The position numbers and the translations under genes were made by a program. The notes under the pieces are model-generated. The model searched no databases and was not told where the DNA came from. It saw only the letters and a program-made list of their open reading frames with translations. A stretch of DNA of 10,324 nucleotides, from contig CAZXDS010000124.1 in NCBI GenBank assembly GCA_964639525.1, forward strand, positions 1 to 10,324. Reading direction: 5' to 3'. Source of the stretch: CAZXDS01 sp964639525. Its GTDB lineage: Bacteria; Bacteroidota; Ignavibacteria; Ignavibacteriales; Melioribacteraceae. Positions within the stretch are counted from its first letter, which is position 1. Each line of letters opens with the position of its first letter. This document shows, piece after piece, positions 1 through 7,666 of this stretch.

Positions 1-67
1 TTAAATAATAAATATAAGAAAAACTTTTGATGTTGAGGTAATGGAATAGTAGTGAGAAAAGGAAAAA

Positions 68-829
68 TTATCTGCAAAAATTCAGGGCAGTGTTTGGGGA
101 TTTTTGAAAATGGATATTCCATTCTTCTTCAAAACCAATTACCATACATTTTTCCAAATCTCCATAGTTTATGTCTAAATTGAGTATAGTCTCTAATTCA
201 GTAGTTTTTTTTAACAGTTCAGCTTTTAAAAATTTCCTTTTCCTTTCAGATGTTTTAAGATAATCGGGGAGATTTCCGTGATATTTTCCAATTAAAATTG
301 AACCGTGTTGCAGTACCGAATTTTCTAATTTTCGCTGTGCACTTCCAATCAACTTTTTTCCATCAAATTTAACTTCACTTTTGGCAGTACTTGCAAAACA
401 CAATGTTCCTGAAGGTTTCTTCAGAAGGGCAGGGAAGTTTGGCTGCTGATTTTCAAGTTCTAATTTCTGTTTCAGTGATGGCGCATATTTTATTAGTCCT
501 TTTATTAATGAAAGAGAAATTTTAGCATAAATCTCTTGCGGAGTTAAATTTATTGATAATGGAATTGCGGCGGAATAAGTTAACTCTTCTGCATGAAGTA
601 TTGCTCGGCCTCCTGTCGGACGCTTTACAACATCAATATTATCTTTACTTGTTTTTGTGATATCAATTTCAATTTCATTTTGATTGGCACCGAGTGAAAT
701 GCAATAGGGTTTCCATTTATAAAATCTAAGAAAAACTTCATTGTTGGAAAGATTTCGGGCAATGGATAAATCAATATCCATATTTTCCTTGCCGGTAAAA
801 ATGCCGCTTTTAATTAACTTCCATTTCAC
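68..829 (-). CDS. lipM: LipM-like octanoyl/lipoyl transferase (BPL/LPL family)
   Basis: A 253-aa cytoplasmic protein of the biotin/lipoate protein ligase family. It probably moves octanoyl or lipoyl groups between carrier protein and lipoyl domains. The sequence shows the acyl-pocket motif RPTGGRAILH (residues 70-79) followed by EELTYS. It also shows LCFAS with Cys144, DGKKLIGSAQ with the expected catalytic Lys159, and LQHGSILI (173-180). The Cys before the KLIGSAQ motif fits LipM-type octanoyltransferases, which use a Cys nucleophile, better than ATP-dependent LplA. That subtype choice is inference, and a lipoate ligase remains possible. The start is GTG, sharing a GTGA overlap with the lpxA stop, which indicates translational coupling. 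An ATG 5 nt further in is out of frame. It is the last gene of the envelope operon, and its pathway is unrelated to lipid A. Confidence 0.8.
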   Translation of the reverse strand: MKWKLIKSGIFTGKENMDIDLSIARNLSNNEVFLRFYKWKPYCISLGANQNEIEIDITKTSKDNIDVVKRPTGGRAILHAEELTYSAAIPLSINLTPQEIYAKISLSLIKGLIKYAPSLKQKLELENQQPNFPALLKKPSGTLCFASTAKSEVKFDGKKLIGSAQRKLENSVLQHGSILIGKYHGNLPDYLKTSERKRKFLKAELLKKTTELETILNLDINYGDLEKCMVIGFEEEWNIHFQKSPNTALNFCR

Positions 830-1605
830 TTGCGAATTATTCCGCGTGAACTGTTTGCAATAAAATTGACAATATTTTTGACTAATGGATGTGTAGGATA
901 AATTTCAATTAGTTTTTTCGTTGCCTGAGAAAAGTTAAGTCCGGAACTATAGATTGTGTTGTAAGCATCTTTCAAAATTACAATATCCTCATTAGAAAAA
1001 CCCCGTCTTCTCAAACCGATAAGATTTAATCCTGAAAATCTTAGCGGTTCATTAGCAGCAATGATGTAGGGAGGGATGTCTTTAATAATTCTAAATCCGC
1101 CGCCAATCATTGAATGCTGCCCGACTTTTGAAAACTGGTGCACAGGCGTTAGTCCGCCAATAATAACATAATCGCCCAATTCAACGTGTCCGCCGAGAGT
1201 TACAAGATTTGCCAAAATACAATTATCACCAACAATACAGTCGTGTCCAATATGTGTATAAGCCATCAGCAAACAATTACTGCCAACCTTGGAAAATCCG
1301 GTTTCGTTGGTGCCGCGATTCAATGTTGCATATTCTCGTATTGTTGTATTATCACCGATGTACAAAAAAGTTTTTTCGCCGGCATATTTCAAATCCTGAG
1401 GGGCATTTGAAATTGACGCAGCTTGATGAATAACAACATTATTGCCGATACGTGCACCATCGTATATTACAACATTTGGTCCGATGCTGCAATTATTGCC
1501 TATTTCAACATCATTGTGGATAATTGCAAAGGCATCAATATTAACATTTTTACCTATTTTTGCTTTTGAACTAACTATGGCAGTAGGGTTTATTTTTTCT
1601 GTCAT
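826..1605 (-). CDS. lpxA: UDP-N-acetylglucosamine O-acyltransferase LpxA
   Basis: Catalyses the first step of lipid A synthesis, moving a 3-hydroxyacyl chain from ACP to the 3-OH of UDP-GlcNAc in the cytoplasm. The 259-aa length is normal for the family. Residues 6-170 are hexapeptide repeats forming a left-handed beta helix (IGKNVNIDAF, IGNNCSIGPN and similar). The catalytic His is His121 in HIGHDC. GGLTPVHQF and IPPYIIAANEPLRFSGLN are standard LpxA signatures, and an alpha-helical C-terminal domain begins near 195 (GLRRRGFSNEDI). I start it at the ATG at 1605, preceded by AAGGAA 10 nt upstream. An in-frame TTG one codon earlier (1608) is possible. It begins 6 nt after lpxC-fabZ and its TGA overlaps the next GTG. 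At the acyl-ruler position (Gly173 in E. coli) my hand alignment places Arg172. Confidence 0.95.
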   Translation of the reverse strand: MTEKINPTAIVSSKAKIGKNVNIDAFAIIHNDVEIGNNCSIGPNVVIYDGARIGNNVVIHQAASISNAPQDLKYAGEKTFLYIGDNTTIREYATLNRGTNETGFSKVGSNCLLMAYTHIGHDCIVGDNCILANLVTLGGHVELGDYVIIGGLTPVHQFSKVGQHSMIGGGFRIIKDIPPYIIAANEPLRFSGLNLIGLRRRGFSNEDIVILKDAYNTIYSSGLNFSQATKKLIEIYPTHPLVKNIVNFIANSSRGIIRK

Positions 1606-1611
1606 CAATAA

Positions 1612-3015
1612 CTATTCCTTTGTTTCTTTATCAACAACTGCTGCCATCAATTCAGCTTCGGCAACAAGGACATTATCTACAAAAGCTTTTGTTTTTATAA
1701 CAATAATATTTCTTTTTTTACTTGATAGAATTGCTTCCATCACAAGTTGATCGCCGGGAACTACAGGTTTACGAAACTTCGCATTTTTGATCTGCATAAA
1801 GAAAACCAATTTTGATTCAGGATTTTCAACGGAATTAAGCATCAAAATTCCACCGGTTTGTGCCATTGCTTCAACGATAAGAACACCAGGCATTACAGGT
1901 TGTCCTGGGAAATGGCCTTGGAAAAAAGGTTCGTTGGCTGTAACTGATTTAATTCCCACAACTTTTTTGTCCAATTCCAACTCGGTTATTTTATCAACAA
2001 GTAGAAAAGGGTAGCGGTGCGGAAGAATTTTTTGAATTGCGTTTACGTCAAGAACAACACCCGCTTTTTTTACGTGCTGATATTTTTTTACTAATTTTTT
2101 TTGCTGATATAATTTTCTTACAACTTTAGCAAATTCCACATTTGCTTTGTGTCCCGGTCGAGCAGCAAGAATTTGTGCTTTTATTGGTGCTCCAATAAGA
2201 GCAAGGTCGCCCATCATATCTAATAATTTATGTCTTACAGGTTCATTTCTAAACCGCAATTTATTTTCATTTAAAAATCCGCTTTTCCCAATTTCAATAT
2301 TTTCAGTAAGTCCTAACTTTTTAGAAATTTTTGCAATATCATCTTCAGGTAATTCATGATCTACAATCACAACTGCGTTTTCCAAATTTCCGCCCTGAAT
2401 TAAACCTTGTTCAATTAGCGGTTCAACTTCACTTAAAAAACAAAAAGTTCTTGCCGGAGCAAATTCTTCAACAAATTCCTCAATATCAAATAAACCTGTG
2501 TGTTGGCTACCGAGAGCAGGATTTTGGTAATCTACCATTACAGTCAATCTGTATTTATCCAAAGGGAGAGCAACAATATCAACTTGCTCTTCTTCATTGT
2601 GATAAGTTACGGTATCGTCAAAGATTAAATAATCCTTTGGCTCGGTTTGCTTAACAAAGCCAGCTTGCTGTAATTTTTCAACATAGGGCATTGCACTACC
2701 ATCGCCAATTGGCGGTTCAATTCCGTTCATTTCAACAATTATGTTATCTATTTGAAGACCAACAATTGCTGCAAGGACGTGTTCGACAGTGTGAACTTTT
2801 ACGTCGCCGATTCCAAGCGTAGTTCCGCGGGAAACATCAACAACATACTCTGCAAGTGCAGGTATTTCAGGATTTCCGCCTAAATCGGTTCTTATAAATT
2901 TAATGCCGGAATTAACCTCTGCAGGCTTAAATATCATTTTGGAATTAGTTCCGGTGTGCAAACCTTGTCCCGATAGTGAGATTGAGTTTGCTATTGTTCT
3001 TTGCATTTCGAGCAT
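1612..3015 (-). CDS. lpxC-fabZ: Fused LpxC deacetylase - FabZ dehydratase
   Basis: A 467-aa bifunctional enzyme. Residues 1 to about 305 are LpxC, the Zn-dependent UDP-3-O-acyl-GlcNAc deacetylase that commits flux to lipid A. The zinc ligands are visible as His79 (VHTVEH) and His262/Asp266 (RHKLLD), with the catalytic His289 in RPGHKAN. After a short Lys-rich linker (306-317), residues 318-462 are FabZ, the 3-hydroxyacyl-ACP dehydratase. Its hot-dog fold shows LPHRYPFLLVD (331-341) and GHFPGQPVMPGVLIVEAMAQ (367-386), with catalytic His368 and Glu382. This fusion is well known in Bacteroidota and relatives. It joins two enzymes that draw on the same 3-hydroxyacyl pool. The ATG directly follows the lpxD stop (TAA then ATG, no spacer), with AGGA 7 nt upstream. 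A second in-frame ATG lies three codons in. Confidence 0.96.
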   Translation of the reverse strand: MLEMQRTIANSISLSGQGLHTGTNSKMIFKPAEVNSGIKFIRTDLGGNPEIPALAEYVVDVSRGTTLGIGDVKVHTVEHVLAAIVGLQIDNIIVEMNGIEPPIGDGSAMPYVEKLQQAGFVKQTEPKDYLIFDDTVTYHNEEEQVDIVALPLDKYRLTVMVDYQNPALGSQHTGLFDIEEFVEEFAPARTFCFLSEVEPLIEQGLIQGGNLENAVVIVDHELPEDDIAKISKKLGLTENIEIGKSGFLNENKLRFRNEPVRHKLLDMMGDLALIGAPIKAQILAARPGHKANVEFAKVVRKLYQQKKLVKKYQHVKKAGVVLDVNAIQKILPHRYPFLLVDKITELELDKKVVGIKSVTANEPFFQGHFPGQPVMPGVLIVEAMAQTGGILMLNSVENPESKLVFFMQIKNAKFRKPVVPGDQLVMEAILSSKKRNIIVIKTKAFVDNVLVAEAELMAAVVDKETKE

Positions 3016-4071
3016 TTATTTTTCCTGAGTTTTATCTTCTAATTTTTTTGAAAGGACCTCTAATTTATTTTCCAATTCTTTAATTCTTTTGGAATAGTTC
3101 GGTAAGTTCCTAATATGAGCTTCTAACCTTAAACTGGTTCTCATCTCTTTTGCGGGATAACCAAAATAACGTCCGTTACTCGGCAATGATTTAGGAACAC
3201 CGGATTGAGCACCTATGAGTACATTATCGCCGATGTCAATGTGATCTGCTAAACCGACTTGCCCGGCAAGTATGCAATTATTTCCGACAGTAGAACTACC
3301 GGAAATTCCGGTTTGCGAAGAAATTGCAGTGTCAGAACCGATTTGTACATTGTGAGCGATTTGGACGAGATTGTCAATTTTTGTTCTGCTTTTGATTATG
3401 GTAGAACCGAGTGCAGCCCTATCGATAGTAGTGTTTGCGCCAATTTCAACATTGTTTTCAATAACAACATTTCCAATTTGAGGAATTTTAATATACTTAT
3501 GTTCATCATTGTTTAAATACCCAAATCCATCAGAACCAATAACAACACCGGCATGAAGAATAACCTCATTGCCAAGCACACAATTTTCTCTAATGGTAAT
3601 ATTTGGAAACAACAAACAATCCGAACCTATTTTAACGTTGTTAAGTAATACAGTATTGTGCAATATTCTTGTGTTACTACCAACTTCGCATCCGTCTGAA
3701 ATCACAACATTTTTACCTATGGAAACATTGTTGCCGAGTTTTGCAGTATCAGAAACAAAAGAAGATTCATCAATACCGTTTAAAACTTGTTCGTATGCAA
3801 AGTATGTTTTAATAATTTTTTGGAAAGCAAAATTCGGCTGCCGAACTTCAATAAATGTGATATCACTACGTAATTTTTCAATTTTATCATTGATTAAAAT
3901 TACGGAAGCGCCTGTAGAATTTAGAAATTTTTCGAAAGAAGAAGAATAAAGAAAAGTAATATCTCCCTTTTTAGCATCTTCAATTTTGGCAACATTTGTA
4001 AAAACTAAATTTTCATCCCCAAAAACTTTTCCGCCTACAAGCTCGGCAGCTTCTTTTACAGTTATATTCAT
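3016..4071 (-). CDS. lpxD: UDP-3-O-acylglucosamine N-acyltransferase LpxD
   Basis: Adds the second 3-hydroxyacyl chain, from ACP to the 2-amine of UDP-3-O-acyl-GlcN, after LpxC has acted. The 351-aa length is normal. Residues 1-100 form the N-terminal nucleotide-binding domain (VKEAAELVGGKVFGD, then KKGDITFLYSSSFEKFL). Residues 105-295 are hexapeptide-repeat beta helix. VIGSDGFGY (177-185) and LVQIAHNVQIG (235-245, catalytic His240) are diagnostic. RYFGYPAKEMRTSLRLEA (301-318) precedes a C-terminal helix, KRIKELENKLEVLSKKLE, which looks like a coiled coil and could aid trimer formation. The ATG lies 6 nt after the upstream skp stop and has no clear Shine-Dalgarno, so translation may be coupled. 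Confidence 0.96.
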   Translation of the reverse strand: MNITVKEAAELVGGKVFGDENLVFTNVAKIEDAKKGDITFLYSSSFEKFLNSTGASVILINDKIEKLRSDITFIEVRQPNFAFQKIIKTYFAYEQVLNGIDESSFVSDTAKLGNNVSIGKNVVISDGCEVGSNTRILHNTVLLNNVKIGSDCLLFPNITIRENCVLGNEVILHAGVVIGSDGFGYLNNDEHKYIKIPQIGNVVIENNVEIGANTTIDRAALGSTIIKSRTKIDNLVQIAHNVQIGSDTAISSQTGISGSSTVGNNCILAGQVGLADHIDIGDNVLIGAQSGVPKSLPSNGRYFGYPAKEMRTSLRLEAHIRNLPNYSKRIKELENKLEVLSKKLEDKTQEK

Positions 4072-4077
4072 TTTATA

Positions 4078-4590
4078 CTATTTTAATTTGTCCAGCACAT
4101 CATTGGTGATATCGTATTCCTCTTTAGCATAAAGAAAAATTATATCACCACTTCTATCAAAAACAAAGTCCAAATCTTTTTCTTCTGCAACTTCTTTAAT
4201 TACGTTGAATACTTTGTTTTCAATAGGTTTCATTAAATCTTTTTGTTTTTTGAAAAGCTCGCCGTTAACTCCGAATTTATTATTTCTGTAATCCGAAATT
4301 TCTTTTTCCAAATTATCTATTTCTTTTTGAAGTTCTGTTTTTTTTACACTGCTCAAAATAAGTTTTTTATCCTCAAAATCTTTCTTTTTTGATTTTAAGG
4401 TACTTTCTTTTTTTGTTAATTCAGATTTCCATTCTTGAATGGATGCATCAAGTAGCTTTTGAGCGTCTTGAGTATCCGGTATTTGTTCCATTATGGTATT
4501 TGAATCAACATATCCGATTTTAAGTTGAGCAAATAAACCTTGTGAAGCAAAGGCTACAAGAAATACAATTGTTAATGCGAGCTTTTTCAT
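4078..4590 (-). CDS. OmpH/Skp-family periplasmic chaperone (copy 2)
   Basis: A 170-aa secreted protein. Skp trimers hold unfolded outer-membrane proteins on the way to BamA. A signal peptide is clear (MKKLALTIVFLVAFASQGLF, likely cut after Ala21), followed by the family start LKIGYVDSNTIMEQIP. Residues about 45-135 are a highly charged Lys/Glu-rich helical hairpin. The C-terminus (DFVFDRSGDIIFLYAKEEYDIT) is the conserved beta core. ATG start with AAGAGA about 11 nt upstream. It lies between the other skp copy (17-nt gap) and lpxD (6-nt gap). It shares its plan and several motifs (NKFG, MKPI/MQPI, FDRSGD/FDKAGD) with that copy but differs sharply in the hairpin, so the two are probably an old duplication. 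Confidence 0.9.
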   Translation of the reverse strand: MKKLALTIVFLVAFASQGLFAQLKIGYVDSNTIMEQIPDTQDAQKLLDASIQEWKSELTKKESTLKSKKKDFEDKKLILSSVKKTELQKEIDNLEKEISDYRNNKFGVNGELFKKQKDLMKPIENKVFNVIKEVAEEKDLDFVFDRSGDIIFLYAKEEYDITNDVLDKLK

Positions 4591-4607
4591 TTTATTTATT
4601 CTCTTAA

Positions 4608-5126
4608 TTATTTCATTGTTTTTAATAAATCAAGAACTTTGAAAGTCATATCATACTGTGGATCTGCATATAATAGAAGTACATCACCTGCTTTGTCAAA
4701 AATAAATTGCATATTTTGTTTTTTTGAAACTTTTTCAATTGCCTGATAAATTTTATCTCTAATTGGTTGCATCATTTCATCTTGTTTCTGTGCAAGTTCT
4801 CCTTGCTGTCCAAATTTATCCTGATTGAATTTCTGCATATATTGTTCTTGCTGAATTAAAGTTTGTTGCAATTGTTTCTGTTGGTCTGGTTTCATTGTTG
4901 CAGCTTGTTTTTGATAAGCAGCATATCCTGCTTGCAATGCTTGCTGCATACTATCAATTTGTGCCTTCCATGTTTTGCCAATCGCGGTTAAATCACTATT
5001 TGCTTTGATTGCCGGAGCATATTGGGCAAGAATAACTTGCGTATCAACATATCCGGTTTTTTGTTTTTGAGCAAATAAAGTTGCCGTTACTGCAAAGAAA
5101 AGTGCAATTATAGTTAATTTTTTCAC
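4608..5126 (-). CDS. OmpH/Skp-family periplasmic chaperone (copy 1, Gln-rich)
   Basis: A 172-aa secreted Skp-like chaperone directly downstream of bamA. The signal peptide is MKKLTIIALFFAVTATLFAQ. The mature protein begins KQKTGYVDTQVILAQYAP, has a long helical arm at about 45-130, and ends with the conserved QFIFDKAGDVLLLYADPQYDMT core. The arm is unusually rich in Gln (for example QQKQLQQTLIQQEQYMQ), whereas the downstream copy is Lys/Glu-rich. The start codon is GTG, supported by a good Shine-Dalgarno (AAGAGG, about 7 nt upstream) and the fit of the signal peptide. The 38-nt gap after bamA shows no obvious terminator, so it is probably cotranscribed. Confidence 0.9.
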   Translation of the reverse strand: MKKLTIIALFFAVTATLFAQKQKTGYVDTQVILAQYAPAIKANSDLTAIGKTWKAQIDSMQQALQAGYAAYQKQAATMKPDQQKQLQQTLIQQEQYMQKFNQDKFGQQGELAQKQDEMMQPIRDKIYQAIEKVSKKQNMQFIFDKAGDVLLLYADPQYDMTFKVLDLLKTMK

Positions 5127-5164
5127 GTGAACCTCTTGTTAAATTGATTGTTATTTTATTAAAG

Positions 5165-7666
5165 TTAAAATCCTTTACCAAATTGAAAATGGAAAACCCA
5201 TGAAGGATCTTGTCCATCAACAATTTTTCTGTCAAATCCATAACCGAAATCAAAACCGATTAAACCAATCGGATTTATCAATAAACGAGCACCAACACCA
5301 ACGGAACGTCGTAAATTAAATAAATCTGTTTTTGATATATTAAGATAAGTATTTCCTGCTTCAACAAAAGCTAAAACATAAATCGGCATTGGCTCCATCG
5401 TTAAAGCCGCCCTAATTTCAGCAGTATATTTAGCCATTACCCGTCCGCCTATAATGTCTCCGTTTGAGTTCCTTGGACCAACGCTCCTATCCTCATAACC
5501 ACGTAATGGAGTAGTCGCAATTATTAATCCGTTACCGCCCATAAAGAAAAATTCAAAAGGCTGGATAATAGTACCGTCCGTTAATTCTTCAAGGTAGCCT
5601 AAATCCATACCAAGATAAAATGTTAACTTGTTAGATTTGAATAATCGGTTGTACCATTCGGTTTTTAAACCAAGTTTGTAATAATCTACATCTCCCGGCA
5701 GTAGCGGTCCGCCTGAAACATTTACATTTAATGAAATTTTTGAGCCCCTAGATGGAAATATGGGGTTGTCAATATCAGTTCTTGTTAAGGTTGTTCCAAG
5801 CGTGAACTGATTATTAGTTCCTTCGGTATAAAAATTACGTCCATCAATGATGTCATTATATTGATATTTAAAACTTCCTTGTATGTAAAAATAATTGTCA
5901 GGCCAAGTCAATCTTCTTCCTACGCGTACTGTTCCGCCCGATTGGCGGAGATCGTAAACATATCTTTGGCGAGTATCAAACACTTCAAACCCAAGAGAAG
6001 TAGGTGTATCCAAAAACCAAGGTTCAGTAAAGCCAACCGTAAATGTTCTATAAAAATTACCAACACCAAACTGCCAATTAAAGTTTAGAACTTGTCCACC
6101 GCCGAGTTTAAATGGATGTGCAATAGAAAAGTTAGTGAGAGTAACACCAACTGAACCACTCAAGCCAAACCCTCCGCTGTAACCAACCGAGGCATTTAAA
6201 TAGTCGCTCGATTTTTCCTCAACAACGTAATTTATTGCGACAGTACTATCATTCATAGGTTGTGGTGTAACACCGCCCTGACCATATAATTTTTCAACAT
6301 TAAAATATTTAAGGTTAGCAAGCTGCTGAATACTTCTTAATATTGCTTGCCTGCTGTAATAATCACCCGGGACAGTATATAACTCCCGCCGGATAACTTT
6401 ACCCATTGTTTTATCATTGCCTGCAATATTTATTTTGCCAATTTTAAAACGATTGTTTTCCTGAATTTTAATAATTAAATCAATTGAATCAGAGGGCACA
6501 ATTTTTTCTTCAGATTCAATACGAGAAGTAAGATAACCTTTATCCTGGTATAAAGATGAAATGTCAGTTTGGTCTTGGTTAAAATTTAAATTTTGGTTGA
6601 GCTTTTCAAAATCATAAATATCACCTTTTTGCAAGCCCAATTGCTGACTTAAAACAGTCGAAGAAAACAAGGAGTTTCCCTGCCAAATGATGTTTCGAAT
6701 AATATATTGAGGACCTTCATACACACTGATAACAAGTTCAACTTCTGTTTTCTCTTTGTTATATAACAAAGTATCTCCGAGAATTTCAAAATCACGATAT
6801 CCGTTTTTTCTGTAAAAATTAGTTATCGATTCTTTGTCCTTTTTTAAATCAGCTTCTTTAAAATCGGCACTTGACCAAAATTTCCACCACTTGGAAACAC
6901 TCAATTCATTCATTTCATCAATAAGGTCATCATTACTGAATTTTTTATTTCCGATAAAGGAAATCTTTTTTATTGTAACTTCGTCCCCTTCGTCAATTTT
7001 ATAAACCAATACAATCCTATCTTTTGCTTTTTTCACTACTCGCATCGGAATTTCAGGGTTGTATTCGTAATTAGTAGTTATTTCATCTGAATAATCTTCT
7101 TTGTTTTTCCAGGTAACTATAATTTCAGAATCAGTAGTATCTGCCGAAAGGAAAATATATTCCTTCGTGGTTATTTTAGCATTTAAATAACCTTCGTCAT
7201 CATACAATTTTTTTATTTTAATTATCGAACGATAAATGTCTTGAGGCTTAAGAATATGTCCCTTATTAAAAGGGACTTCCTTTTTTATGTCATCTTCATC
7301 AACAGCATCAGCGCCTTCAATTAAGTATGAAGCGAGTCTGGGATACTCGTTTAGTTTTATTACAAGAAAAACATCGTTGTTAATTTTCTTTTCAATTTCA
7401 ATTTTGATATCAGGTGTAAAAAGGTTCAATGCCCAAAGACGCTTTATTGCGTTAATAGTTGCATCACCGGGAATGTCGATATTACTGCCTACTTTAAGTC
7501 CGCTATTTGCAATAATAGTATTCGCATCTGCGGTTTTGTTTCCTTCCACTCGGATACCTAAAATTTTATACCTCGCTCTAACATTTTGTGAATAAATTTG
7601 AGTTGAGGCAATTAATATTAAAAATAATATAAATTTAAACTGTTTGTTCGGAAAGTTTTTTAGCAT
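5165..7666 (-). CDS. bamA: Outer membrane protein assembly factor BamA (Omp85)
   Basis: The central subunit of the BAM complex, which folds beta-barrel proteins into the outer membrane. From the ATG at 7666 it is 833 aa. It has a signal peptide (LKNFPNKQFKFILFLILIAS, cut near YSQ) and five POTRA domains at roughly 31-111, 112-230, 230-320, 322-405 and 407-485. Typical POTRA strands include ILGIRVEGNKTAD, IKKISFIGNKKFSNDDL, IRNIIWQGNSLFSS and IGKINIAGNDKTMG. A 16-stranded barrel fills residues 488-833. The L6 lid motif is LRGYEDRSVGP (721-731), and the C-terminus ends in Phe (WVFHFQFGKGF) as a barrel signal. POTRA3 carries a Trp-rich insert, SKWWKFWSSADF. A GTG at 7702 would add 12 residues before the signal peptide. 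I prefer 7666 because the signal peptide then starts normally. Either start overlaps the uppS 3' end. Confidence 0.95.
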   Translation of the reverse strand: MLKNFPNKQFKFILFLILIASTQIYSQNVRARYKILGIRVEGNKTADANTIIANSGLKVGSNIDIPGDATINAIKRLWALNLFTPDIKIEIEKKINNDVFLVIKLNEYPRLASYLIEGADAVDEDDIKKEVPFNKGHILKPQDIYRSIIKIKKLYDDEGYLNAKITTKEYIFLSADTTDSEIIVTWKNKEDYSDEITTNYEYNPEIPMRVVKKAKDRIVLVYKIDEGDEVTIKKISFIGNKKFSNDDLIDEMNELSVSKWWKFWSSADFKEADLKKDKESITNFYRKNGYRDFEILGDTLLYNKEKTEVELVISVYEGPQYIIRNIIWQGNSLFSSTVLSQQLGLQKGDIYDFEKLNQNLNFNQDQTDISSLYQDKGYLTSRIESEEKIVPSDSIDLIIKIQENNRFKIGKINIAGNDKTMGKVIRRELYTVPGDYYSRQAILRSIQQLANLKYFNVEKLYGQGGVTPQPMNDSTVAINYVVEEKSSDYLNASVGYSGGFGLSGSVGVTLTNFSIAHPFKLGGGQVLNFNWQFGVGNFYRTFTVGFTEPWFLDTPTSLGFEVFDTRQRYVYDLRQSGGTVRVGRRLTWPDNYFYIQGSFKYQYNDIIDGRNFYTEGTNNQFTLGTTLTRTDIDNPIFPSRGSKISLNVNVSGGPLLPGDVDYYKLGLKTEWYNRLFKSNKLTFYLGMDLGYLEELTDGTIIQPFEFFFMGGNGLIIATTPLRGYEDRSVGPRNSNGDIIGGRVMAKYTAEIRAALTMEPMPIYVLAFVEAGNTYLNISKTDLFNLRRSVGVGARLLINPIGLIGFDFGYGFDRKIVDGQDPSWVFHFQFGKGF

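Noticed and set aside
1..67. Possible 3' end of another minus-strand gene (a TAA at 1-3 on the minus strand)
   Set aside because: The frame has no start codon before running into lipM in a different frame, and the translated peptide shows nothing recognisable. I see no terminator here either.
1442..1750. 102-aa plus-strand open frame opposite lpxA/lpxC-fabZ
   Set aside because: It lies entirely antisense to two well-supported genes and has no family signature; its hydrophobic look comes from the complement of their codons.
3569..3949. 126-aa plus-strand open frame opposite lpxD
   Set aside because: Antisense shadow of a hexapeptide-repeat gene; the regular repeats keep the opposite frame free of stops.
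5044..5253. 69-aa minus-strand open frame between bamA and skp
   Set aside because: It overlaps the ends of both bamA and skp in another frame, has no recognisable motif, and both flanking genes are certain.
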